From the NCBI RefSeq assembly GCF_041102575.1, contig NZ_JBGCUE010000011.1, positions 1 through 64,000 of the forward strand: a stretch of DNA of 64,000 nt, given 5' to 3'. The DNA is from Tenuifilum sp. 4138str. Its GTDB lineage: Bacteria; Bacteroidota; Bacteroidia; Bacteroidales; Tenuifilaceae. The translations under genes were made by a program, and so were the position numbers. A model generated the notes under the pieces. That model ran no database searches, was not told where the DNA came from, and worked only from the letters and a program-made list of their open reading frames with translations. Of the stretch, positions 1 through 8,278 are shown piece after piece (position 1 is the first letter of the stretch; each line of letters starts with the position of its first letter).

Positions 1-27
1 TGCTATTTAAATGCAATTAAAATTATT

Positions 28-67
28 TTTGCACAATTTGATTTATATTTTTTGCACAATTTGATTT
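28..67. repeat. 17-bp direct repeat, 23-bp period
   Basis: TTTGCACAATTTGATTT occurs at 28-44 and again at 51-67. The repeat abuts a piece of protein-like sequence that has no start codon (65-229), so it may mark a deletion or duplication scar. Chance is possible in such AT-rich DNA. Confidence 0.5.
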
Positions 68-229
68 GACGATTATAAAAGGGATAGCTACCGTTCCCAA
101 GCGCCTGTGCTTGCACAAAGAATTGAAAACGACTTTGGAATAAATAAAACAACCCATAGAATAATTGAGGTTTACTCAAGCACCCTAAAATCAAGAGGTT
201 TGCCTAACAGCAAACAGTTATACTCTTAA
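65..229 (+). pseudogene. possible C-terminal remnant of a protein-coding gene
   Basis: From position 65 one plus-strand frame stays open to TAA at 227-229 and reads like real protein: it begins FDDYKRDSYRSQAPVLAQRI and ends SRGLPNSKQLYS. The frame is closed by TGA at 62-64 and has no usable start codon after it, so an intact gene is not present. The end resembles the C-terminal helices of some family 4 glycosyltransferases, but the match is weak and from memory. It lies just downstream of a 23-bp-period direct repeat. It could be a decayed gene or coincidental open sequence. Confidence 0.3.
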
Positions 230-268
230 AAATCAGTATGTAAAAATAGTTCAACTTATAAAGACCGT

Positions 269-730
269 CTACAACTCATACTTGTAGGTTTGCTTTGATT
301 CGGACATAACAAATGAGCTGTAAAACTGAGTAATATTCTTTATCACTGAAAATTTGTGTATCACAAAGTTATGGTAGTCCTCCATGTCGTTACACTGCAC
401 TTTTAGCAGGAAATCCCAGTTGCCGGAAACGTAGTAACACTCCATAACCTCGGGTAGCTTTTTAACTTCATGCTCAAAGGCATCAACCACCTCCTTGGTG
501 TGACTCGAAAGCGATACCGAGATGAAAACCGTAAGCTTTTTTCCTAATGCCTTAGGGTCGAGCAGCGTGATATACCGCTTAATGTAACCATTCTTTTCCA
601 ACTTTTTAATTCGCTCATGGATGGGTGTTGTTGAAAGGTGTAGCCTTTCAGAAAGCTCGCGAATGGTAACACGGCTATTGTCCTGCAAAATGTTCAGAAG
701 CTTGCGGTCTATTTCGTCAATATTTCTCAT
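269..730 (-). CDS. Lrp/AsnC family transcriptional regulator
   Basis: A 153-residue protein with the classic Lrp/AsnC layout. Residues 1-60 form the winged helix-turn-helix, opening with IDEIDRKLLNILQDN and containing LSERLHLSTTPIHERIKKLE. Residues about 65-145 form the RAM ligand-binding/oligomerisation domain, with the expected GNWDFLLKV stretch. Family members sense amino acids or related small molecules and act as local or global regulators. It is transcribed away from the first PLP-enzyme gene across an AT-rich 190-bp gap, so it is the obvious candidate regulator of the purine-degradation cluster, probably sensing an amino-acid-like intermediate. That role is inferred from position only. 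The start is the ATG at 730. Confidence 0.9.
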   Translation of the reverse strand: MRNIDEIDRKLLNILQDNSRVTIRELSERLHLSTTPIHERIKKLEKNGYIKRYITLLDPKALGKKLTVFISVSLSSHTKEVVDAFEHEVKKLPEVMECYYVSGNWDFLLKVQCNDMEDYHNFVIHKFSVIKNITQFYSSFVMSESKQTYKYEL

Positions 731-804
731 ATTTAGTTAAGTTTTAGGTTAAAAAATCAGTAAATTGCAATACTATTTTTCTTATTAGATAGTATTATCT
801 TTTG

Positions 805-812
805 CAAATATA
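805..812 (-). promoter_or_regulatory. putative -7 promoter element of the Lrp-type gene
   Basis: CAAATATA is the reverse complement of the Bacteroidota -7 consensus TAnnTTTG. It lies 75 bp upstream of the Lrp-type start codon in the divergent intergenic region. No clear -33 element is visible. Confidence 0.4.
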
Positions 813-918
813 ATATATTTCTATAAAAAACAATATATCTAACAATATTTTCTATATTTTAAGAAATACCTAGAAATTTAAGACAGAGTTATTACTTTTA
901 TTGAAAATTTTAAAGGCT

Positions 919-2397
919 ATGATTGAAATTATTGATAGAATTACAAACCCCAAGGCACTAGAGAATGCCGTAAAGCGTTTTCGTGAAAAGGGTATTATTC
1001 TACCCACCTTTCACCAGCAGCAGAATCCAGATCAAGTTCCCGATAAAATCAAGGTAAACCTAAAAGATGTTGGGTTATGGGAGATAAACCCAGTAAACCT
1101 TTTCCGAATCACATGGAAGAACGAGCCAAAGGAAAAAGGAGGATTATTCGGCAAGGTTAATTACATTGAACTACCCAAGGAGCTAACCGGGGTAAATGCC
1201 CGAATTATACTACTGCTTGGCAAATGGTTTCCAACAGGTGCGCACAAGGTTGGTGCTGCATACGGATGCCTTGCACCCCGCATTATTACTGGTGGCTTTG
1301 ACCCTACAACCCAAAAAGCGGTGTGGCCATCAACCGGCAACTACTGCAGGGGCGGAGCATTCGATTCTAAGCTAATGGGGACTGAGTCGGTGGCAATACT
1401 ACCCGAGGAGATGAGCCGTGAACGCTTTACCTGGCTGCGCGACTATGTGGGATCTGAGGTTATTGCAACCCCCGGTTGCGAGTCGAACGTTAAGGAGATA
1501 TATGATAAGTGCTGGGAAATTCGTAGAACAAAACCCGATTACGCTATTTTTAACCAGTTCGATGAGTTTGGCAATGCCGCATGGCACTATAATATCACAG
1601 GGAAAGCCATTGAGGAGGTATTTAACGAGCTGGGCGGAAAGTCAAATCTTGCCGCGTACGTTTCGGCAACCGGCTCTGCAGGAACCATTGCCGCAGGCGA
1701 CTACCTGCGAACCTTAGCGCCACACATCAAGGTGGTAGCCTCAGAGGCAAAACAGTGCCCTACCATTCTGATGAATGGCTTTGGTGGCCACCGCATCGAG
1801 GGAATTGGCGATAAGCATGTACCCTGGATTCATAATGTTAAGAACACCGATGTTATAACCGCTATCGACGACGAGGATTGCATGCGAATTTTCAGGCTCT
1901 TCAATGAACCAGAAGGTGTAAAATACCTTGTAGAATCGGGAGTACCTGTAGAAATTGCCAATAACCTGAAACTTCTGGGTATATCGGGCATTAGCAATAT
2001 GCTCTCGGCTATTAAAACAGCCAAATTCTTTGAGATGACTTCAGAGGATGTGATATTCACCATAGCAACGGATTCGGCCGATATGTATGGATCGAGGCTT
2101 GAGGAGTTAAGGGAGGAACGCGGTAGCTATAGCCAAACCCAAGCCATAAAGGACTTTGAGAAATGTATCCTAGGTGCTACTACCGACTGGATGAGGGAGC
2201 TAACCTACCACGACCGCAAAGCCATTCATAACCTGAAATACTTTACCTGGGTTGAACAACAGGGCAAAGAAATTGACGATTTGAACAGGCTCTGGAACGA
2301 CAGGGAGCTTTGGCCTAAACTCTTTAGCCAGGTTAAACGGTGGGACGAACTTATTGATGAATTTAACGATCGGGTTGGTCTGCTTAAATCGCTATAA
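919..2397 (+). CDS. fold-type II PLP-dependent enzyme, cysteine synthase/TrpB-like
   Basis: About 492 residues, longer than typical cysteine synthases (about 310) or diaminopropionate ammonia-lyase (about 400). The PLP lysine is in GAHKVGAAYG, as in TrpB-type enzymes; a glycine-rich phosphate loop (SATGSAGTIAAG) and a Ser/Thr-Gly-Asn motif (WPSTGNYCRGG) fit a beta-elimination or beta-replacement lyase. The substrate is unknown. It is the first gene of the purine cluster, 11 nt ahead of a second PLP enzyme, where YgeX would be expected. The C-terminal 100 residues are helical and charged and lie outside the catalytic core. I prefer the ATG at 919 (AAAGG just upstream); an in-frame TTG at 901 would add six residues. 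Confidence 0.8.
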   Translation: MIEIIDRITNPKALENAVKRFREKGIILPTFHQQQNPDQVPDKIKVNLKDVGLWEINPVNLFRITWKNEPKEKGGLFGKVNYIELPKELTGVNARIILLLGKWFPTGAHKVGAAYGCLAPRIITGGFDPTTQKAVWPSTGNYCRGGAFDSKLMGTESVAILPEEMSRERFTWLRDYVGSEVIATPGCESNVKEIYDKCWEIRRTKPDYAIFNQFDEFGNAAWHYNITGKAIEEVFNELGGKSNLAAYVSATGSAGTIAAGDYLRTLAPHIKVVASEAKQCPTILMNGFGGHRIEGIGDKHVPWIHNVKNTDVITAIDDEDCMRIFRLFNEPEGVKYLVESGVPVEIANNLKLLGISGISNMLSAIKTAKFFEMTSEDVIFTIATDSADMYGSRLEELREERGSYSQTQAIKDFEKCILGATTDWMRELTYHDRKAIHNLKYFTWVEQQGKEIDDLNRLWNDRELWPKLFSQVKRWDELIDEFNDRVGLLKSL

Positions 2398-2408
2398 ATC
2401 AATTTTCT

Positions 2409-3644
2409 ATGAACGGAAAGTTCATACTTACCTGCTCGGGCTGTGGCAAAACCTTTGCGCCATCGCCTGAGCTTTACCTTTGCCCGGATTGCAGCAGGAA
2501 TAATGATACCGTAAACCCACCAAAGGGAGTGCTAAAAGCAGTATACGACTATGAAATCCTGAGTAAACATAAGGAAGAGGTAATCACAGGAAATTTTTGG
2601 GATCTAATCCCGCTGCTTAAAAAGGAATCGTTACCCAAGCTAAGAATTGGCGAAACACCATTGTATAGGTTTGATAGAATTGATGGTGAAACGCTTACAT
2701 TTGAGCTATACCTGAAGGATGATTCGCAAAACCCAACCTTTTCGTTTAAGGATAGGGCATCGGCGGTGGTATCGGCCTATGCCAGGGAAAATGGCATTAG
2801 CACAATAGTTGCTGCATCAACCGGAAACGCAGGCTCTTCCCTTGCCGGTATATGTGCTTCGCAGGAGCAAAAAGCCATTATTATTGTGCCCAAGAGCGCA
2901 CCACATGCTAAGCTCACCCAAATTGTGATGTACGGAGCCACAATTGTTCCGGTAAACGGCACCTACGATATGGCTTTTGACCTTAGCATGGAGGCAACCA
3001 AAGAGTTTGGCTGGTATAACCGAAACACAGCCTTTAACCCGCTAACCATTGAGGGGAAAAAGACCGTTTCGTTTGAGCTGTTTAAACAGCTCAGCAGGGC
3101 TATACCCGATTATATCTTTGTTCCCGTTGGCGATGGTGTAATTATTTCGGGGGTTTACAAGGGATACGAAGATTTGCTCAAAGTAGGGTTGATTGATCGT
3201 ATGCCCACCGTTGTTGCAGTTCAGGCAGCCGGCAGCTCAAATCTAATCGAAAATATTGGAAAACCCGATTTTACCATAAAACCCAGCAATACCCTTGCCG
3301 ACTCCATCTCTGTAGATATTCCACGAAATTTCTTTATGGCTCAATACTACCTGCTCCAATACAAGGGTGAATGGCTCTCAGTAACCGATGATGATATTGT
3401 AAATGCTTCAAAGATCCTTGCGCGTAACACTGGAATTTTTGCTGAACCTGCAGCTTCAACAGCCTTTGCTGGAATGCTTTGCTACCAAAAGAATCAAAAA
3501 TTGCTTTCAAAGCAAAGGGTAGTTGTGTTGCTTACCGGGAGCGGTTTAAAGGACCTCAAAGCCGTTTCATCGGTTATTAATATTCCAAATGCCATTGACC
3601 CTACCGTTGATTCGTTGAGGAAAAACGAGTGGATTAAATTTTAG
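2409..3644 (+). CDS. threonine synthase-like PLP enzyme with N-terminal zinc ribbon
   Basis: 411 residues. The N-terminus has a CSGC...CPDC zinc-ribbon pattern (residues about 9-29), then a threonine-synthase-type fold-type II PLP domain with the lysine in FSFKDRAS (about residue 117), the STGNAGSS loop and the phosphate-binding TGSGLKD near the C-terminus. Relatives include threonine synthase, cysteate synthase and other beta-lyases. Its place between another PLP enzyme and the xanthine dehydrogenase-like gene suggests a catabolic lyase, perhaps acting on 2,3-diaminopropionate or a related product, rather than threonine synthesis. That reassignment is inference. It is probably co-transcribed with the upstream PLP gene (11-nt gap). 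Confidence 0.85.
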   Translation: MNGKFILTCSGCGKTFAPSPELYLCPDCSRNNDTVNPPKGVLKAVYDYEILSKHKEEVITGNFWDLIPLLKKESLPKLRIGETPLYRFDRIDGETLTFELYLKDDSQNPTFSFKDRASAVVSAYARENGISTIVAASTGNAGSSLAGICASQEQKAIIIVPKSAPHAKLTQIVMYGATIVPVNGTYDMAFDLSMEATKEFGWYNRNTAFNPLTIEGKKTVSFELFKQLSRAIPDYIFVPVGDGVIISGVYKGYEDLLKVGLIDRMPTVVAVQAAGSSNLIENIGKPDFTIKPSNTLADSISVDIPRNFFMAQYYLLQYKGEWLSVTDDDIVNASKILARNTGIFAEPAASTAFAGMLCYQKNQKLLSKQRVVVLLTGSGLKDLKAVSSVINIPNAIDPTVDSLRKNEWIKF

Positions 3645-3735
3645 AATTTGAAATCCTTTAGGTATAAGTTAATGGTGTTTTGTGTATAGAATCCTGAAAT
3701 CTGTTTTGCGACTTCTACCCTATTCCAAAACATTT

Positions 3736-3743
3736 TACCTTTG
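3736..3743 (+). promoter_or_regulatory. -7 promoter element, near-leaderless start of the xdh gene
   Basis: TACCTTTG matches the Bacteroidota -7 consensus TAnnTTTG exactly and ends 8 nt before the ATG at 3752. Transcription would begin almost at the start codon. It gives the xdh-ssnA pair a promoter of its own within the cluster. Confidence 0.5.
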
Positions 3744-3751
3744 TAAATACT

Positions 3752-6310
3752 ATGATACGATTCAACTTAAACGGTAAAACGGTAGAGTATAATGGCGATA
3801 TAAATCGTTCGTTACTCGAGTATTTGCGGAACGACTTGCACCTAACCGCAGCTAAGGATGGCTGCTCAGGTCAAGGGGTGTGCGGTGCATGCTCGGTAGA
3901 GGTTAACGGTAGCATTAAAATGGCTTGCCGCATAAAAATGTCCGACCTAAGTGAGGCTATCGTATACACCCTGGAGGGGCTGCCAAATAATTTCCGCGAA
4001 ATACTAGCCCACCACTTTGCCACCCAGGGAGCAGTTCAGTGCGGATTCTGCTCGCCTGGTATGATAATGCGTGCCAGAGGGTTATGGTTATCGAACCCAA
4101 AAGCAACACGCAGCGATATCATCAGGGCTATCGCGCCAAATCTTTGCAGGTGCACAGGCTATGTCAAAATAATTGATGCCATTCAGCATGCCTTTGCCGA
4201 GCTAAATGGCCAAGCTTTGCCAAAGAATAATACAGGAGCCAGGATTGGCGAACGCTATCCAAAATATCAAGCCAAGGAAACAGCCCTAGGCCAAAGGCCT
4301 TTTGTTGACGATATGTTTGTTGATGGGATGTTATACGGAGCCTTAAAGTTTTCCGACCATCCACGAGCAAAGGTTTTAAAAATTGATACCTCTAAAGCCT
4401 TGTCGGTGCAGGGTGTGGTAAAGGTAATAACCGCAACGGATATTCCGGGTGAACGCTACATTGGGCTGATTTTTCAGGATTGGCCTGTAATGGTTGCCCA
4501 GGGCGAGGTTACTCATTACATCGGTGATGTTATAGCCGGAGTGGTGGCAACATCGGAGGATATAGCCAGGTATGCCGCTTCATTAATCGAGGTTGAATAC
4601 GAGGTATTAGAGCCTGTTACCGATATCCATCAGGCCATAAAACCCGATTCGCCCCAGGTTCATCCAAATCGGTCAAATGTGTTGGAAACATGCACAATTC
4701 GGTTTGGTGAAGTTGATAAGGCTTTTGCTGAAGCAGCTTACGTTTCGTCCGATATCTACGAAACCCAGCGTATTGAACATGCATTTCTGGAAACAGAAGC
4801 TGCACTTGCCCTACCCAATGGCGATGGCATAAAAGTTTTCAGCCAGGGACAGGGTGTTTACGTTGACCGAAAGCAAATAGCAAAAATCCTAAACCTACCC
4901 GAAAGTAAGGTTAATGTGGTTCAGGTTCAAAACGGTGGTGGGTTCGGTGGAAAAGAGGACTTAACTGTTCAGGGCCATGCAGCTCTAATGAGCTATATTA
5001 CCCAAATGCCCGTAAAGGTTCACCTTACCCGCGATGAAAGCATAAGAATGCACCCCAAGAGGCATCCGGTTTGGATGAAAATGAGCCTTGCCTGCAACTC
5101 CGAGGGGAAATTTACTGCTCTTAAACTTGAGGCCATAGGCGATACAGGAGCATATGCATCGGTAGGGACTAAGGTGATGGAGCGTGTGGTTGGACATGCC
5201 ACGGGTGGCTACACCGTTCCCGCTGTAGATATCTCGGCTAAAACCGTTTATACAAACAATATCCCATGTGGAGCCATGCGTGGTTTTGGTGTTCCACAGG
5301 TTACCTTTGCCATTGAAAGCTGTATCGACGACCTTTGCCGTCAGGGTGGTTTTGACCGCTGGCAAATTCGCTACGATAACGCCCTTGAGGAAGGCGCCAA
5401 AACTGCAACCGGTCAGGAACTACATGGGGTTGGACTAAAGAAAACCCTTATTGCAGTAAAGGAGCAATTTAAGTCGGCCAAGTATGCAGGCATAGCCTGC
5501 GGCCTAAAGAATACCGGTGTTGGTAACGGAATGGTTGACGATAGCGAGGTTATAATCAAGGTTGTTAGCCCAACCAGAGTTGAAATTCACCACGGATGGA
5601 CGGAAATGGGTCAAGGCGTTCACACCATGGCCATTCAAACGCTTCACCATGAAACCGGTATTGAACCAAGCTGTATAGAGGTGATAGTTGATACCGATGC
5701 GGAGATTCCAACTGGTATGACCACTTCGTCAAGGGCTACAGCCCTGGTTGCCAATGCCCTTATCAACGCTTCGCGTCCCCTGAGAGAAGATTTAAAGACG
5801 GCCAAACTCGAGAAACTGGTAGGCCGGGTTTACCGTGGTAAATTTGTTTGCGATTGGACATGCAAGCCCGGCGCTAAAACTGATAAACCGGTAATACACT
5901 TTGCCTATGGCTATGCCACACAGGTTGCCATTCTTAACGAACAGGGCAAGCTATCGAAAATAATTGCTGCCCACGATGCGGGCAAAATCATGAATCAGAT
6001 GCTTTTCGAGGGTCAAATTGAGGGTGCTGTGCATATGGGAATGGGATATGCACTAACAGAGGATTTACCCATGGAGAATGGCTTTCCCGTTAGCTTTAAG
6101 TTTAAGGATATTGGGATTATCCGCGCCAACCAAATGCCCGAAATTGAAGTTATTGGAATTGAAGAGCCCGACCCAATCGGCCCATTCGGTGCAAAGGGTA
6201 TTGGCGAAATAGGCATGGTGCCAACCGCTGCAGCCATAGCCAATGCGCTTTGGACTTTTGACGGTGTAAAGCGAACACGCCTACCCATGATGAGGAGCAA
6301 GTCAGAATAA
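3752..6310 (+). CDS. xanthine dehydrogenase-like Mo hydroxylase, Fe-S/molybdopterin fusion
   Basis: 852 residues joining a two-[2Fe-2S] subunit (residues 1-155) to a molybdopterin subunit (about 170-850), with no FAD domain. The first cluster uses C38, C44, C47 and C59; the second C97, C100, C132 and C134 (CGFCSPGM, CRCTGY). Moco-site motifs are intact: GGGFGGKE (about 395-402), the arginine of MRGFG (about 510) and the base Glu in GAKGIGE (about 816-819). Size and domain order match XdhD and the family annotated as selenium-dependent xanthine dehydrogenase; selenium itself cannot be read from sequence. It probably hydroxylates or reduces purines in the cytoplasm, passing electrons through the clusters to an unknown partner. 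The first motif is C-x5-C rather than the usual C-x4-C. ssnA follows after 25 nt. Confidence 0.9.
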   Translation: MIRFNLNGKTVEYNGDINRSLLEYLRNDLHLTAAKDGCSGQGVCGACSVEVNGSIKMACRIKMSDLSEAIVYTLEGLPNNFREILAHHFATQGAVQCGFCSPGMIMRARGLWLSNPKATRSDIIRAIAPNLCRCTGYVKIIDAIQHAFAELNGQALPKNNTGARIGERYPKYQAKETALGQRPFVDDMFVDGMLYGALKFSDHPRAKVLKIDTSKALSVQGVVKVITATDIPGERYIGLIFQDWPVMVAQGEVTHYIGDVIAGVVATSEDIARYAASLIEVEYEVLEPVTDIHQAIKPDSPQVHPNRSNVLETCTIRFGEVDKAFAEAAYVSSDIYETQRIEHAFLETEAALALPNGDGIKVFSQGQGVYVDRKQIAKILNLPESKVNVVQVQNGGGFGGKEDLTVQGHAALMSYITQMPVKVHLTRDESIRMHPKRHPVWMKMSLACNSEGKFTALKLEAIGDTGAYASVGTKVMERVVGHATGGYTVPAVDISAKTVYTNNIPCGAMRGFGVPQVTFAIESCIDDLCRQGGFDRWQIRYDNALEEGAKTATGQELHGVGLKKTLIAVKEQFKSAKYAGIACGLKNTGVGNGMVDDSEVIIKVVSPTRVEIHHGWTEMGQGVHTMAIQTLHHETGIEPSCIEVIVDTDAEIPTGMTTSSRATALVANALINASRPLREDLKTAKLEKLVGRVYRGKFVCDWTCKPGAKTDKPVIHFAYGYATQVAILNEQGKLSKIIAAHDAGKIMNQMLFEGQIEGAVHMGMGYALTEDLPMENGFPVSFKFKDIGIIRANQMPEIEVIGIEEPDPIGPFGAKGIGEIGMVPTAAAIANALWTFDGVKRTRLPMMRSKSE

Positions 6311-6335
6311 TGTTTAACCTCCAAATTCTTACCCT

Positions 6336-7601
6336 ATGATTTTACTTTCCAATGCCACCTATATCGACTATCAAACGCTGGAAATCAAGAATTGCGATAT
6401 ACTGGTTACCAAAGGTAATATTGAATTCCATCCACCCAAAACATACAGGGGCAAAGCCACTGAAACCATCAACTGTTCCGGAAAGCTGGTTACGCATTCG
6501 TTTATTGTTGGCCATCACCATGCATACTCAGCATTAGCCCGAGGAATGGGTGCACCCAAAAAATCACCTGAAAATTTTTACGAAATCCTTAAATATATTT
6601 GGTGGACACTCGATAAATGCCTCACCACCGAAATGGTAGAGTATAGCGGTTTGGTTACCGCTATGGCTTGTGCAAAGGCTGGGGCTACATTTGTTATTGA
6701 CCACCATGCTTCCCCTTATGCGGTAAAAGGTTCACTTGAGACACTTGCCAAAGCATTTGAAAGGGTTGGCCTATCGCACCTACTCTGCTACGAGATTAGC
6801 GACAGGGATGGTGATGAAATTGCCCAACAAGGACTTGAGGAAACCGATAGCTACCTGAAAAACTATCAGGGACTGGTTGGCCTACACGCATCGTTCACCC
6901 TAAGCGATAGAACCTTACAGGCAGCAGCAGAACTAACGCAGAAGCACAATTCGGGTGTTCATATCCATGTAGCTGAGGACAAATACGACCAACAACATTG
7001 CCATGAAACCTATGGTAAAACTGTGATTGAAAGGCTTAACGACTTTAACTTCCTAAACTCTAGCAAATCGATTCTGGTGCATTGCCTGCACCTTTCCGAA
7101 AAGGAACGTAACCTTATTGGTCAATCGCCCTGCTGGGTAGCACAAAACACTGATAGTAACCTGAACAACAACGTTGGTTATTTCAGCAGTAAAAATCTGG
7201 GTGAAAATATCATGCTGGGCACTGATGGTATGCACAGCGATATGCTACAAAGCATGAAATCGGCTTACTTTGTTGGCCAAAACCTTGATCCCATGAGCCC
7301 TGCGCAAGCATACAAACGACTAAGAAATGCTCACCACTACATAGCCCAAAATGGCTTCAGCGGCGATGGCCCCGATAACCTTGTGGTTCTCGATTACGAT
7401 TCCCCCACACCCGTTACCGCTGAAAATATTCCTGGACACTTTATTTATGGCATCAATCAGTCGCATATAGAACATGTTATTTCCAATGGAAAACTCATAG
7501 TCAAAAGCAGAGCGATAACCACCGTTGATCAGGAAATCATTCTTAAAGAATCGCAAAAATTAGCGCTAGAGCTTTGGAAAAGGATGAGAGGGGAAGGATA
7601 A
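6336..7601 (+). CDS. ssnA: putative aminohydrolase SsnA
   Basis: 421 residues, an amidohydrolase-superfamily metal enzyme related to guanine deaminase and chlorohydrolases. Visible metal-site motifs are GHHHAYSAL (about residue 58), HIHVAED (about 210), VHCLHL (about 249) and LGTDGM (about 294). SsnA accompanies selenium-linked molybdenum hydroxylases and the YgeW/YgeY/HyuA set in enterobacteria and clostridia, and is implicated in opening or deaminating a purine-derived ring; its exact reaction is not settled. It follows the hydroxylase gene by 25 nt, presumably in one transcript. The coding end runs into a GGATAAA heptamer repeat (about 7596-7610). Confidence 0.9.
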   Translation: MILLSNATYIDYQTLEIKNCDILVTKGNIEFHPPKTYRGKATETINCSGKLVTHSFIVGHHHAYSALARGMGAPKKSPENFYEILKYIWWTLDKCLTTEMVEYSGLVTAMACAKAGATFVIDHHASPYAVKGSLETLAKAFERVGLSHLLCYEISDRDGDEIAQQGLEETDSYLKNYQGLVGLHASFTLSDRTLQAAAELTQKHNSGVHIHVAEDKYDQQHCHETYGKTVIERLNDFNFLNSSKSILVHCLHLSEKERNLIGQSPCWVAQNTDSNLNNNVGYFSSKNLGENIMLGTDGMHSDMLQSMKSAYFVGQNLDPMSPAQAYKRLRNAHHYIAQNGFSGDGPDNLVVLDYDSPTPVTAENIPGHFIYGINQSHIEHVISNGKLIVKSRAITTVDQEIILKESQKLALELWKRMRGEG

Positions 7602-7925
7602 AGGATAAAGGTTTAAGGTTGACCCGTGACCCGACGTGAAATATTGGGATAGACTCCACCAAAGCATTTCTTTATCATGCTAAGCTCACAGAGGCATCTC
7701 TTTGCTCATTTTTCCACTTGGCCTTGCATGAGATCCCGCGCACTTCTTGGTGTGATAAATGGAGTTGATGGTTGATTGTCATAAAATAGAACGCATATTA
7801 CCCTGATTAAATTGATTTACAAAGGTTAAATTAACCAAACACCAAGCACTAACCACTAAGCACTAAACACAATCACCCCTATACACTTCACACTGAACAC
7901 TGTAAGCTAAGAATATGTACTTTCG
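7602..7925. other. gene-free stretch with degenerate repeats
   Basis: No convincing reading frame. It holds a short GGATAAA repeat at the end of ssnA, a decayed REP-like palindrome (about 7640-7760, with GGGATAGACT and AGGCATCTCTTTGCTCA blocks also found near 22.3 kb), and a run of CACTAA/CACTGAACAC-type degenerate repeats (about 7840-7905). These resemble other intergenic repeats in this window. Confidence 0.5.
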
Positions 7926-8029
7926 GGCGTAATGGACAAAATTCAGGCTATTTTTTAGGTAGTTTGTTCTAATTGACATTTTTCAGGCTTTTTATTTTAA
8001 TGTTTTTCGAAAGAAGCAAATAGTATTAA

Positions 8030-8037
8030 TAGATTTG
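8030..8037 (+). promoter_or_regulatory. -7 promoter element inside the MITE-like element
   Basis: TAGATTTG matches TAnnTTTG exactly. Transcription would start near 8043, at the 5' end of the hairpin series that ends in the terminator at 8113-8136. Confidence 0.45.
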
Positions 8038-8042
8038 TATGT

Positions 8043-8136
8043 CAGGTAAGCAGAAACAGGCTCTGCTGGAGAGCAACCTGTCAGGAATATCCTGACCGAC
8101 TGGAATGGTCATAAAGGCTGACACTCGTCAGCCTTT
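8043..8136 (+). ncRNA. candidate structured small RNA
   Basis: Between a -7 promoter match (8030-8037) and a strong terminator lie nested and consecutive stems: CAGGT 8043-8047 with ACCTG 8076-8080, enclosing AGCAGA 8049-8054 with TCTGCT 8062-8067; GTCAGGA 8080-8086 with TCCTGAC 8090-8096; then the 10-bp terminator stem. GTCAGG at 8041-8046 could instead pair with CCTGAC at 8091-8096, so two folds compete. It matches no RNA family I recognise. A short minus-strand frame also runs through this stretch, so a coding or transposon-internal origin is not excluded. Confidence 0.4.
8113..8136. terminator. bidirectional Rho-independent terminator
   Basis: AAAGGCTGAC (8113-8122), loop ACTC, GTCAGCCTTT (8127-8136): a perfect 10-bp stem followed by a T-rich tail. 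It ends the candidate small RNA, and in reverse the short minus-strand frame. Confidence 0.8.
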
Positions 8137-8278
8137 ATTTATTGACAATTCCAAGAGCAGATGCCTTCGAAAACTCATTTAATAGTTTTTTTTCAGCTTG
8201 ACACTTTGCAAAAAAAGCAAATTTTCCATTCAAGGCTTTCAAATTCTCCAAAGTTCGATATTTATTGGAGTTAAACAC
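8135..8278 (-). CDS. possible 47-residue ORF inside the MITE-like element
   Basis: From a GTG at 8278 a frame reads 47 residues with protein-like composition (starts VFNSNKYRTLENLKALNGKF, ends ALGIVNK) and stops in the arm of the terminator. The open frame continues upstream through the terminal repeat without a better start, so it may be the C-terminal leftover of a transposon gene. I do not recognise it. Confidence 0.2.
   Translation of the reverse strand: MFNSNKYRTLENLKALNGKFAFFAKCQAEKKLLNEFSKASALGIVNK

Noticed and set aside
3-194. 63-residue minus-strand frame at the window start
   Set aside because: It lies opposite a protein-like plus-strand remnant and has no features of its own; it begins with no promoter or ribosome site.
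4985-5365. 126-residue minus-strand frame inside the hydroxylase gene
   Set aside because: Shadow of a confidently assigned gene; no start context and atypical codons.
8043-8136. 4.5S (signal recognition) RNA
   Set aside because: The size is close, but the conserved GGAA-loop region of SRP RNA is absent.
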